Shown here: positions 30,736 to 40,015 of the stretch, piece by piece
Numbering within the stretch: the stretch's first letter is position 1
Layout of the letters: every line of letters begins with the position of its first letter
Origin: Candidatus Saccharimonadota bacterium
Lineage (GTDB): Bacteria > Patescibacteriota > Saccharimonadia > Saccharimonadales > 2-12-FULL-41-12
Direction of reading: 5' to 3'
DNA length: 45,193 nt
Assembly (NCBI GenBank): GCA_022842995.1
Contig: JALHOM010000011.1
Span: 1-45,193, forward strand
Notes under the pieces: model-generated
Database searches by the model: none
Told to the model about the DNA's origin: nothing
What the model saw: only the letters and a program-made list of their open reading frames with translations
Translations under genes and position numbers: made by a program

Positions 30736-33060
30736 TTAAAGTTTGACAAGTCGGAACTGATCCACGTAGGCGTTCCGGTCATTTGTGCTGTTGCCTCTTT
30801 GGAAAGGTATAAGGTTACCCCACTTGTCATTGGTAAATGTGACTTTGAGGGTGTGACTGCCAGCCGACAGCTCCTTCTCGATATATTTGTAGGTGAATGA
30901 GCTTGGAGATAAGGCAACCCCCGAAGCGACCTTGTTGCCGTTTAGAAATACGTCCACTTTTGCATCACCACGGTAGCTTTGAGATCGCATTATATACCCG
31001 AGGCGGTAGTTGCCCGCAGTATCGACGTTGAATCTCTGTGTGACTGAATCACCGGTGTTTGTAAGAGCCGTAAACTTACCTCCATTAGCTCCAGATGCAC
31101 TCCATGTCCAAACTCCTTGAGAACAGTAATAGGTGAAGGTTTTTCTAATGACGCATGATGTAGCATTTTCAGCTTCTACCGTCAGGAGAGAAGTTCCGGT
31201 AGTCGGTGAAGGAGTTGGGGTTGGAGTCGGCGTAGGTGTTGGCGTTGGGGCAGGGGTGGCGACAGTGTTAGAAACACTCGCACTGACATCCGATGAGGAT
31301 TTGGTATTACCGGCGGCGTCTCTCGCAACTGCTTTTATAGTGTAATTTCCGTTGGCCACGCTGGCGCTATTCCAGCTGATGTTGTATGGTGACGTCGTGT
31401 CTTCAGACCCTACTTGTGATCCGTTGACATAGAATTTAACGCCTGCCACCCTGACATTATCTGATGCGCTTGCAGATAGGCTGGTAGTGCCCGAAAGCCT
31501 TGCGCCCCCGCTAGGGGAAGTTAGGGTTACGCTTGGTGCAGTTGTGTCGCGCGTAGGCGTAGGTGTTGGCGTTGGGGCAGGGGTGGTGACGGTATTGTTG
31601 ACGCTTATTGAAATCGCAGCAGAAGTTTTGGTATTGCCTGATGCGTCACGTGCGACTGCCGTAATTGAGTATGTTCCGTTGGCAACAGAAGTGCTGTTCC
31701 AAGACAAACTGTATGGGGCGGTCTTATCTTCAGGACCGGAATTATTTCCATTAATCTTGAACTGTACACCGCTGATACCCACATTATCGGAAGCACTTGC
31801 CGAAATGGTTGTTGTGCCAGACACCGTTGAGCCATTTGCAGGGGATGATATGTTTACCGTAGGCGCTGTTGTATCGGTTGTTGGCGTAGGTGCTGTGTCT
31901 GAAGGTGGCGGTGGAGGCGTAGGTGCCGGTGTCGGTATAGGATTTGTTGTTGGTGGTGCAGAATTTCCCGTAGGCCCGTAACCGGCGCATGGACTACCAG
32001 GCTGTAGTCTGAAGTCTTTCGCGGCAGCGTTAATATACATTGGGTCCGACACAATTTTATTGTTTCTTTCCGTAAAGCCACCGTTAGAGAGGTTGATATT
32101 TTTAGTTCCTGCTAAGCAGTTGTTTTCAGCTATGTTCCCCGAACCTTTAGTTCCTCCGAACCAAGATTCAATATTCGATCCGATGCCGGTATTGTAGGTA
32201 ATGATGTTATTGCGAACGATATTGCCGCTTGAGGTGTATTTACCTTCTCCAGAGAATGTAACGCCTCGTTTGTTGTTGTGGACGACATTATTTTCAAATA
32301 TAGAATTTTTTGCACTTGGGTAAAATTGTATTCCAAAGTCAGGCCCATCATAAATATAGTTGTTACGTATGACCGCGTTCCTGACATACTCAAGATAAAC
32401 TCCCTGGTCATGAACAATCGCACCACAGTTGAAGATTCTGTTTCCTTCTAGCGTTATTCCTTGTACTTCATCGCCGATTTCAGTTTCGCCAATCGCGAAA
32501 CAAATACCTCTTTTCGAGCTTGTATTAGTCACCCAGTTACCTTGAAAATAGGCATTGTCTCCGAGTACATGTGGGCTGACAATAATGCCTCTCCCGTCTA
32601 GGTAAAGGCCGATAACGCGTACGTTCGAGGCGCTCGATGATATTTTGAATTGTCCATTTATCCTTGCTTGTTGTCCTGGTTTCGACGCAATCGTTACGCC
32701 GGATTTGGTTACATTAACGCTAGTTTGAAATGTTCCTTCTAGACATAGTGTTTGGCCAGCAGACAGTCCATTGACGAGGTTATTGAGTTTCATATTTAGA
32801 TTAGCCGAGGAGATTGTTTGCGTGCAAGTGACTGGGATAGGTTCTCCTACAGCTATGGCGGCCTTGGACTCTCGTGACTGTTGAACTATGGCAATACTAG
32901 CTACAATGGAAGCGATTATCAGTACTGCAGCCAATAGTGTGACGCGCTTTGAGCCAGACAGCAGCGCCAATTTGCCCGTTCCTTTACGTTGGCTATTCGA
33001 CTGGAAATACGAAACTCGTGATTTTGCGGACTTTTTTGTTGTTTGTTTCTTCTTTTTCAT
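30736..33060 (-). CDS. Exported parallel beta-helix protein with two Ig-like domains, PT linkers and C-terminal CBM-like domain
   Basis: NosD-like helix repeats (NAVIRNNYIYDGPDFGIQFYPSAKNSIFENNVVHNN); DTTAPTVxxxSPxxGxxxSGTT..; C-terminal VEAENATSC..DAKVDVFLNG. Confidence 0.78.
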   Translation of the reverse strand: MKKKKQTTKKSAKSRVSYFQSNSQRKGTGKLALLSGSKRVTLLAAVLIIASIVASIAIVQQSRESKAAIAVGEPIPVTCTQTISSANLNMKLNNLVNGLSAGQTLCLEGTFQTSVNVTKSGVTIASKPGQQARINGQFKISSSASNVRVIGLYLDGRGIIVSPHVLGDNAYFQGNWVTNTSSKRGICFAIGETEIGDEVQGITLEGNRIFNCGAIVHDQGVYLEYVRNAVIRNNYIYDGPDFGIQFYPSAKNSIFENNVVHNNKRGVTFSGEGKYTSSGNIVRNNIITYNTGIGSNIESWFGGTKGSGNIAENNCLAGTKNINLSNGGFTERNNKIVSDPMYINAAAKDFRLQPGSPCAGYGPTGNSAPPTTNPIPTPAPTPPPPPSDTAPTPTTDTTAPTVNISSPANGSTVSGTTTISASASDNVGISGVQFKINGNNSGPEDKTAPYSLSWNSTSVANGTYSITAVARDASGNTKTSAAISISVNNTVTTPAPTPTPTPTRDTTAPSVTLTSPSGGARLSGTTSLSASASDNVRVAGVKFYVNGSQVGSEDTTSPYNISWNSASVANGNYTIKAVARDAAGNTKSSSDVSASVSNTVATPAPTPTPTPTPTPTPSPTTGTSLLTVEAENATSCVIRKTFTYYCSQGVWTWSASGANGGKFTALTNTGDSVTQRFNVDTAGNYRLGYIMRSQSYRGDAKVDVFLNGNKVASGVALSPSSFTYKYIEKELSAGSHTLKVTFTNDKWGNLIPFQRGNSTNDRNAYVDQFRLVKL

Positions 33061-33160
33061 GGTTTTTATTTTGTCTCATTTTTGTTTTTTCGTTACGGAT
33101 ATTTTTATTTTATCATATAGCTTTAATTATGCAAACAAAGACGTTTTTATTATGAAGTTA

Positions 33161-35443
33161 CTAAAGTCGTACGAGTCTAAACTGATCGATCCATGCATTG
33201 CGGTCATTTGTTGTGTTGCAACTTTCGCGTGGGACAGTATTACCACACTTGTCGTTGATGTAAACAAAGCGAATTGAGTGACTGCCGGCGGGGAGATTTT
33301 GGGTAAGCGTATAGAAGGTAAATGCGCTTGGGCTGAGAGTGAAGCCTGTAGATACTTTAACGTTGTTTAGAAATACATCAACTTTTGCATCGCCACGGTA
33401 GCTCTTTGATCTTGCGACAAAGCCGAATTTGTACGTCCCGTCTGTAGGTGTATTGAAATTCTGAGTGATACTGTTGTTGTTGCTGGAGAGCACTACAAAG
33501 TTGTTGTTGACTGCTCCGACGCCGCTCAAAGAAGTAACGCTACTAGAGCATCGCGTGGACGACCAATTGAACCTACAGCTTGTGGCATTCTGGGCTTCGA
33601 TGGTGCTCAGAACGGTTTCTGGAACAGGATTGTTGACACTAACTGTTACCTGATTTGACGTAGATACATTTCCTGCTTCGTCACGGGCAACGGCGGTGAT
33701 GCTGTAACTGCCATTGGCTACTGAAGTGGTGTTCCAGGTAGTGCCGTATGGGGCCGTGGTATCTTCGACTCCGAGATTATTGCCATTGAGCTTAAATTGT
33801 ACTCCACTGACTGATATATTGTCGGTAGCATTTGCGGTAATCGATACTGAACTGCCCGAAACGGTCGTATTTGTGCTTGGCGCAGTAATCTGAACCGACG
33901 GCGGTTCGACATCGATGTCGGACGGCGGAATTGGGGCGTTGTTGATGCTTACATTGACCGCTGTAGAGGTGCTGGAATTGCCGGAAGCGTCTCTTGCTAC
34001 CGCAGTTATGACGTATGGGCCGTTAGCAAGCGGAAGGGTGTCCCATGATATTTGATATGGGGGGGCTGTAATTTCGGTTCCTAGATTGACGTTGTTAATC
34101 TTGAATTGTACACCTACTACCCCTATATTGTCGGTAGCATTTGCCGCTATAGAAATCACATCAGTAACCAATGATCCTTCATTAGGCGTCGTGATATTTA
34201 CTGTAGGGGCGATAGTATCTGTGGTTGGTGTTGGCGGGACAGCTGCGACCGGGCCTTTACCTATGCAAGGGCTCGCAGGCAGTAACGTGAAATCTTTTGT
34301 AAGGGCGTCGCCACCCGGAACGGCGTTAGTGTATAGTGGGTCACCCGTTGGGATGTCGATATTTCCAGATTTTGTATAGCCTGGGTTCGTGCCAGATTTG
34401 TAGAGGCCATACCTGCCGTTGATGACACAGTTGTCATTGGCCTGGTTGCCAGTTCCAACGGTCCCGCCCCACCAGTGTCCGATGCTTCTTTCGCTCGCGG
34501 CGGCGGTTATGGCATTACCATATTGATTATGGCCAGTGTTGCTGACTATGTTGTTTCTGAAGATGTTATCCCTCGAGTACTGCGTAGCACTAGATCCAGA
34601 GAACGTTATTCCTGCAGCATTTCTGTCGAATAAGTTATTTTCCACTACGGCACCATGGCTGTCGGGATAGAATTGTAGTCCGAACATAGGATTGTCAAAC
34701 ACGATATTATTGGTGACCCTAGCGAATTGGTTGTTCGAGAGATATATTGCTTGGTCAAACTTTCCCCAACCACAATTAAAAATCTTGTTTCGATCTATTA
34801 AGGTATTTTTTGGCCCAACTGCTGCCGTACTGGTTCCTCCTGTGCCGATATTTAGGCACACTCCTTGCCTGTCATTTTGGCTTGTCGAGGCTTTATTCTG
34901 TGCCGTACTGGTTATGTCGTTACCCTGAATAATTGTATTGTCGGTGCCATTCGGGGTGAGGATGGTTCCTGAGTTGTCTCCAAGTCCGTCAATAAATAAG
35001 TTCAAGATGCGGTTGTCGTCCCCATAAATGGTGAATTTTCCAAGAATTCTTGCCTTGCCCCCGGTCGAGAGTTTGCTAGGCGTAGTCGTCACGGTAGCAT
35101 TATTCGTATACATTGTTATAAGGCCACCAGTTATGTTATAAGTCCCAGGATTAAGGCACAAAATTTCGCCATTGCTCACCTCGAAAGTATTGGTAGGGTC
35201 AATTGTCCGCGTGCATTGGCTGTCTTGCAAAACAATGGGTTCAGTAACCGCTGCCTTAGACTCCTTACTCTGTTGCAGAATGCCTAGCCCAGCAAAGGCC
35301 GAGCCAAGAACCATCACCGCCATCAATACAGTCGTACGGGCAGATCCGAACTTGAGACTCTGTTTGCCGACTTTGTTTCTTTGGCTGTGAGAGATATAGA
35401 CTGGTGCTTTTGACTTCTTATTTTTTGAAGAGGATTTTGGCAT
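33161..35443 (-). CDS. Paralogue of 30736-33060 (beta-helix + Ig-like + CBM-like exported protein)
   Basis: Same architecture; C-termini KVDVFLNN..NDRNAWIDQFRLVRL and KVDVFLNG..NDRNAYVDQFRLVKL. Confidence 0.78.
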   Translation of the reverse strand: MPKSSSKNKKSKAPVYISHSQRNKVGKQSLKFGSARTTVLMAVMVLGSAFAGLGILQQSKESKAAVTEPIVLQDSQCTRTIDPTNTFEVSNGEILCLNPGTYNITGGLITMYTNNATVTTTPSKLSTGGKARILGKFTIYGDDNRILNLFIDGLGDNSGTILTPNGTDNTIIQGNDITSTAQNKASTSQNDRQGVCLNIGTGGTSTAAVGPKNTLIDRNKIFNCGWGKFDQAIYLSNNQFARVTNNIVFDNPMFGLQFYPDSHGAVVENNLFDRNAAGITFSGSSATQYSRDNIFRNNIVSNTGHNQYGNAITAAASERSIGHWWGGTVGTGNQANDNCVINGRYGLYKSGTNPGYTKSGNIDIPTGDPLYTNAVPGGDALTKDFTLLPASPCIGKGPVAAVPPTPTTDTIAPTVNITTPNEGSLVTDVISIAANATDNIGVVGVQFKINNVNLGTEITAPPYQISWDTLPLANGPYVITAVARDASGNSSTSTAVNVSINNAPIPPSDIDVEPPSVQITAPSTNTTVSGSSVSITANATDNISVSGVQFKLNGNNLGVEDTTAPYGTTWNTTSVANGSYSITAVARDEAGNVSTSNQVTVSVNNPVPETVLSTIEAQNATSCRFNWSSTRCSSSVTSLSGVGAVNNNFVVLSSNNNSITQNFNTPTDGTYKFGFVARSKSYRGDAKVDVFLNNVKVSTGFTLSPSAFTFYTLTQNLPAGSHSIRFVYINDKCGNTVPRESCNTTNDRNAWIDQFRLVRL

Positions 35444-35684
35444 TGTTGCGAGGCCTTTTTATCGAGTTAATTTAATAATTACTTACGCTAACCGTACCAT
35501 TAGACTTAACAGCCTGCAATAATTATTGTAGAAAAAACTTTTCCATCACCTTTTCTAAATGCGCCTCAGTGAACAAAGAGCAGGCAGCGTGGCGTCATTA
35601 TTGACTTCATCAAAAACGAGCTCGGTGCCAAAAAAACTCAAGAAATCTTGCAAAATGACGATGCTTATGCTATAATATTAAAGA

Positions 35685-37019
35685 ATGAAAAAAGCAAACA
35701 AAATAGATCTGATTGGACCGTCGGCAGCAGTAGATTTCGTGTCGCACGACATTTTTAATGTGCCCGCCAAAATAGATACCGGTGCGGACTCCTCTTCCGT
35801 TTGGGCGACAGAAGTCAACGAAGAAAATGGTGTTTTGTCTTTTGTTTTGTTTGACTCGCTTTCTGTTTGGTATACCGGAGAGGTTATTTCAACCAAACAA
35901 TACCAGCTCAGTTCTATCAAAAACTCTTTCGGTGTGGCGGAATTTCGCTATAAAGTGCCGATCACTGTTCGGATTGGTGGCAAGCAGATCAAGGCGCGCT
36001 TTACGCTGTCTGACAGGTCAAATAATCAGTACCCAATATTAATTGGGCGGCGCACCATAAAAAATCGTTTTGTAGTAGATGTTGGCCTGACAGAGGATGA
36101 TACGAATAAGAAGTATCGCGTTCTCATGATTTCCACCAAAAAAACTCCCGTCACGCAAAAATATGCTGAAAATATTGCTTCACACGGCAAATTAGACGTT
36201 ACTTATATATCTTATGCTGATTTGTTGTACGAGACAGGCGAAGGCGGCAATAAAATTACACTGCTAAGTACGGGAGAAGACGTTGCGACGTTTGATCTGG
36301 TGTACTTTAAGACCTCGGCGCGTTATTCAGATGTTGCGGCAGCTATTGCCAATTACTTGTCGGTCAGGAAGAGATTGTTTATTGATACTGCTCTTTTGGA
36401 TTGTACGGTTTCGAGCAAGCTTCTGCAGTATATAAAGCTCACTGATCAGAAAATACTTGTTCCGCGGTCGGTTTTTCTGCTTCCTGACACTTTGGCTGCT
36501 AATTTTCAGTTAGTAAAAGAAAAACTCGGCGTGCCGTTTGTCCTCAAAGACATCCATGGCAACCGAGGTGAGCATAATTATCTGATTACTTCTGAGGCGG
36601 AATTCAATACGGCTAACGATGAGCTGATAAATGATGGGGTCCAGGCGGTTGCGCAGGGCTTTATCGACAATGACGGGGACTTCCGCGTGCTGGTTTTTGG
36701 CAAAAGAATTTATCTTGTCGTGGAACGTACCCGAACCAATAAATCAACTCACTTAAATAATACGTCTCAGGGCGCATCTGCCACGTTGATCGATAGCTCT
36801 CGGTTACCTGCCGAGGTAAAGCAGGACTGCCTGAAGGCCGCCGACTTGTTTAACAGGGAAATCTCAGGTGTAGATATTGTCAAAGACAAAACCAGGGATG
36901 TGTGGTATTGTCTTGAGGTTAACGATGGTCCACAGCTTGCGAGCGGTAGTTTTGTCGAACAAAAGCATACCGGGGTTGCCGAGTATTTGTACAGGAAGAT
37001 AGGAAAGTACGGTTTGTAA
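35685..37019 (+). CDS. Retropepsin-like (RimB/Zn_protease family) domain fused to ATP-grasp ligase
   Basis: N-terminal VPAKIDTGADSSSVWA..YPILIGRRTIKNRFVVDV; C-terminal FVLKDIHGNRGEHNYLI..VDIVKDKTRDVWYCLEVNDGPQ. Confidence 0.75.
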   Translation: MKKANKIDLIGPSAAVDFVSHDIFNVPAKIDTGADSSSVWATEVNEENGVLSFVLFDSLSVWYTGEVISTKQYQLSSIKNSFGVAEFRYKVPITVRIGGKQIKARFTLSDRSNNQYPILIGRRTIKNRFVVDVGLTEDDTNKKYRVLMISTKKTPVTQKYAENIASHGKLDVTYISYADLLYETGEGGNKITLLSTGEDVATFDLVYFKTSARYSDVAAAIANYLSVRKRLFIDTALLDCTVSSKLLQYIKLTDQKILVPRSVFLLPDTLAANFQLVKEKLGVPFVLKDIHGNRGEHNYLITSEAEFNTANDELINDGVQAVAQGFIDNDGDFRVLVFGKRIYLVVERTRTNKSTHLNNTSQGASATLIDSSRLPAEVKQDCLKAADLFNREISGVDIVKDKTRDVWYCLEVNDGPQLASGSFVEQKHTGVAEYLYRKIGKYGL

Positions 37020-37924
37020 TGAGAATAGCCATTTTATCTAAAGGTTCTGCCAATTATTCCACTCGACGACTCAAGGAAGAGGCAGAAGCGCGTGGTCACG
37101 AAGTTAAGGTGATTAATTACGCCAAATGTTACGTGACTATTCAAAAGAACACGCCGGTTATTCGCTACAAAGGTAAGGATCTATCCGGATTTGATGCCAT
37201 TATTCCTCGTATCGCTACCAGTCTGACAAAATACGGCACGGCAATGGTTCGCCAGTTCGAAAACCAAGAGGCTTTTTCGACGGCCAGTTCGATTGCGATT
37301 GTGCGTTCACGCGATAAACTGCGCAGTATGCAGATTCTGGCGCGTTACGGTGTAAATATCCCAAAAACCGTATTTGCGCGTGAGACAGCTGATCTTGAAG
37401 ACGTTATTCTGCAAGCTGGCGGAGCACCACTCATTATTAAGGTGGCTCGTGGTACGCACGGCAACGGGGTAGTACTAGCCGAAACCAAAAAAGCAGCTCA
37501 AGCGGTAATGCAGGCCTTTTATGTTGAGGGTGTGAGCTTTTTGGTACAAGAATTTATCAAAGAATCTGCTGGTACTGATATTCGTGCCTTCGTCGTTGGC
37601 GGCAAGGTAGTTGCTAGTATTCAACGGCAAAGTTTGGATGATGATTTTAGGGCCAATACTCATCAAGGCGGCGTTGGTACGCCGATCAAACTAACCGATG
37701 AAGAGCGAAGAGCCGCCCAAAAAGCTGCCCGCGCAATGGGTCTTTCGGTTTGCGGTGTTGACTTGATGCGCTCTAACAGAGGTCCATTAGTGCTTGAAGT
37801 GAACTCATCGGCCAGCCTTAAAACACCAGAGATTGTAACGGGTGTAAATGTGGCAGGCAGAATCATCGATTACATAGAGCAAAATGCAAAAGGCCGACGC
37901 AAAAAAGACAAAGTCGGCGCCTAG
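37019..37924 (+). CDS. RimK-like ATP-grasp ligase
   Basis: MRIAILSKGSANYSTRRLKEEAEARGHEVKVINYAKCYV..TIKL-type core ..VCGVDLMRSNRGPLVLEVNSSASLKTPEIVTGVNVA. Confidence 0.85.
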   Translation: MRIAILSKGSANYSTRRLKEEAEARGHEVKVINYAKCYVTIQKNTPVIRYKGKDLSGFDAIIPRIATSLTKYGTAMVRQFENQEAFSTASSIAIVRSRDKLRSMQILARYGVNIPKTVFARETADLEDVILQAGGAPLIIKVARGTHGNGVVLAETKKAAQAVMQAFYVEGVSFLVQEFIKESAGTDIRAFVVGGKVVASIQRQSLDDDFRANTHQGGVGTPIKLTDEERRAAQKAARAMGLSVCGVDLMRSNRGPLVLEVNSSASLKTPEIVTGVNVAGRIIDYIEQNAKGRRKKDKVGA

Positions 37925-38396
37925 GCTACTCCTTGCTCTGATGGGCCTAGGGGTAGTATTTGGTATTGGATATTATTTATTTTTGCGTGCCGATGAACGA
38001 CCGGTGGTAAATACGGTTCCTGTGCGGACATTGCAAACGACTTGTTTAGTGACGAGTGAATCATCATGTGGTGTGACATTAGAAATTGCAGCCGATGATC
38101 AGTCGCGGATGAAGGGTCTCTCGGGTCGGCAATCTATGTCTGATGATCGAGGTATGTTATTTGTTGCAGATCAAGTTGAAACGCAGTGTTTTTGGATGAA
38201 GGATATGAATTTTTCTCTCGATTTAATATGGCTCGGCGAAGACAAGCGCATTACAAAGCTAGAGGAGGGGCTTGCTCCTGAGTCCTATCCAAACCAATAC
38301 TGTTCACCTGTGCCTGATAAATATGTTATCGAATTAACCGAAGGGTCGATTGACCGTTTGGGGCTAGAACTCGGCGAACAACTAGTCTGGAATTAG
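37884..38396 (+). CDS. DUF192 family exported/membrane-anchored protein
   Basis: LEIAADDQSRMKGLSGRQSMSDDRGMLFVADQVETQCFWMKDMNFSLDLIWL. Confidence 0.85.
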   Translation: MQKADAKKTKSAPRLLLALMGLGVVFGIGYYLFLRADERPVVNTVPVRTLQTTCLVTSESSCGVTLEIAADDQSRMKGLSGRQSMSDDRGMLFVADQVETQCFWMKDMNFSLDLIWLGEDKRITKLEEGLAPESYPNQYCSPVPDKYVIELTEGSIDRLGLELGEQLVWN

Positions 38397-38437
38397 ATAT
38401 TGAAAGCTTACCTAAGGGGGTATGCTAGACTACGCTT

Positions 38438-38920
38438 ATGGCTATCGAAAGTATAGTACTGGTTGTCGTTGTGCTCGCTGTGGCGGTAGGTTTGTTGGTT
38501 TTGCGAGTGCCGGTATTTGCGGCGCTTTTTAGTTTGTTGGTGGGCCAAGTCTTATCAATGCAGGCTTCTAGCGATGTTTATGGCTTTGTCGCTAGTCTCA
38601 GCGGATTTTTGACGTATCAGTATGTTCAGGCGGGACTGTTGATTTTGCCGCTCGCGTTGACGATGTTTTTCTTGAAAGGCAGGATGGACAAAAGTCGAAT
38701 TGTGTTTGAGGCGATTCCGGCGTTATTTGTCGGGGTGATGGGACTGTTGCTTCTTTACCCGCTTTTGCCGTTTGTGGCGAATTTGCTAGATATGGGCACT
38801 GAGGGCCAGATCAAGAATTTTCGGTCTTTGGCTTTGATCTCAGCGTCTATATTGGGCCTTGTCAGCGTCTGGATCAGTGTGCCTAAAAAACACGTTGAAT
38901 CCAAGCATCACGATAAATAA
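38438..38920 (+). CDS. Hypothetical membrane protein
   Basis: Four predicted hydrophobic segments. Confidence 0.6.
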   Translation: MAIESIVLVVVVLAVAVGLLVLRVPVFAALFSLLVGQVLSMQASSDVYGFVASLSGFLTYQYVQAGLLILPLALTMFFLKGRMDKSRIVFEAIPALFVGVMGLLLLYPLLPFVANLLDMGTEGQIKNFRSLALISASILGLVSVWISVPKKHVESKHHDK

Positions 38921-38941
38921 TCAGAAAATGCCGGCACTGAG

Positions 38942-39103
38942 CTACTGCGTTGGTGCTGGCGGAACGTCGGTTGGGTCTTCTGGGGCGGAACTAGAGATAG
39001 GTGGTTCAGGAAGAGACACCTGGGATGGTTCAGGTGCCGGCACCGCCTCGATATCTGGTTGATTTGGCGTTGAATTTTGCGTGGCTTTTTCATCACTATC
39101 CAT
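38942..39103 (-). CDS. Pro-rich 53-aa small protein, possibly leaderless
   Basis: MDSDEKATQNSTPNQPDIEAVPAPEPSQVSLPEPPISSSAPEDPTDVPPAPTQ; TATACT 9 nt before ATG. Confidence 0.4.
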   Translation of the reverse strand: MDSDEKATQNSTPNQPDIEAVPAPEPSQVSLPEPPISSSAPEDPTDVPPAPTQ

Positions 39104-39232
39104 ATACCACTTAGTATAGCTTAAATGGTTAGGTGTTGCTGTGGTCGTTTTTCCCCTTCAGTGAAACGGTTTAGATACTATAGTTATTTCATAAAATCCA
39201 TGAATTTTGAGGATGATATAATCCGAATATAA

Positions 39233-39541
39233 ATGATCTCAAATAAAGCATTAAAGATTTTGCTAACTATCCAGTCTGCTGCATACTTGTTAGCGATCTG
39301 GATTATTTTTGATACTTCAAAAGACGAGCCAGACGACTTTTCGGGAATAGCGGCATTTTTTCCTATGACATTGTTTAATTTGCTATGGTTCGTTAATCTG
39401 GTATTTTTAATTTCGTATTTAGTCAAATTATTCAAAAAGAAAGCTTCCTTGGACGTTTTACTGATCACGCTCGCTGTTATTAATACTTTGTTTTTCGTTT
39501 TTTACACTCCTTTGGTTAACTTTTTCTGGTCAATTAATTAG
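39233..39541 (+). CDS. Hypothetical membrane protein
   Basis: 102 aa, about three hydrophobic segments. Confidence 0.55.
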   Translation: MISNKALKILLTIQSAAYLLAIWIIFDTSKDEPDDFSGIAAFFPMTLFNLLWFVNLVFLISYLVKLFKKKASLDVLLITLAVINTLFFVFYTPLVNFFWSIN

Positions 39542-40015
39542 AAAGAGGGTAGTGGGGCTCGCTCACATTCTGCAATCACGTTCCGTGACCCCGAGATTTC
39601 ATTCAATCAAACACAGTTTGATGAAGAAAGTCTCCTTGCAATGAGCCACAGGCTCATCTCACCCGAAACTTCGTCTTTGCAAACCAGTTTGCAAGAGAAG
39701 ATTTCCTTGCGATCTCGCTATCCAGCGGAGCCACAGGCATTTCTCACCACTCCACCCTCTGGGTGTCGTAAGTTCGAGCCCAATTCTCCAAGAAAAAACT
39801 CCACATAAAGTGGAGTCTATTCTTGGAGGGTCCAGTGGGGCTCGGTCACCTCTGGCGACCTTAGAAAAACGTCTTTGAAAACCAGTTTTCAAGAGTTTAT
39901 TCTCGTCCAAACTGCCACTGGCAGTTTTCCCCACGACACCCTTTTGGCGTGTCGCGGATTCGATCTCCAATTGGCTCTGCCAATTAAAAACCGCCCGAGA
40001 AGGACGGTTTTTAAA
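39541..40015. repeat. Hairpin-rich array of tRNA-Lys 3'-end derived units
   Basis: ggagggt(cc)agtggggctcg at 39544-39561, 39824-39844 and in the tRNA; covarying hairpins at 39606-39622, 39677-39694 and 39875-39892. Confidence 0.8.
39986..40013 (-). terminator. Terminator-like hairpin 3' of tRNA-Lys
   Basis: AAAAACCGcCCgagaaGGaCGGTTTTT. Confidence 0.65.

Noticed and set aside
31133-31981. Plus-strand ORFs rich in GVGVGVGVGAG
   Set aside because: Antisense reading of the Pro/Thr linkers of the beta-helix protein.
35590-35684. Stretch reading VIIDFIKNELGAKKTQEILQNDDAYAIILKNEKSK upstream of the retropepsin fusion gene
   Set aside because: No clear start, overlaps the likely TATAAT promoter of the next gene; cannot be distinguished from chance or a gene remnant.
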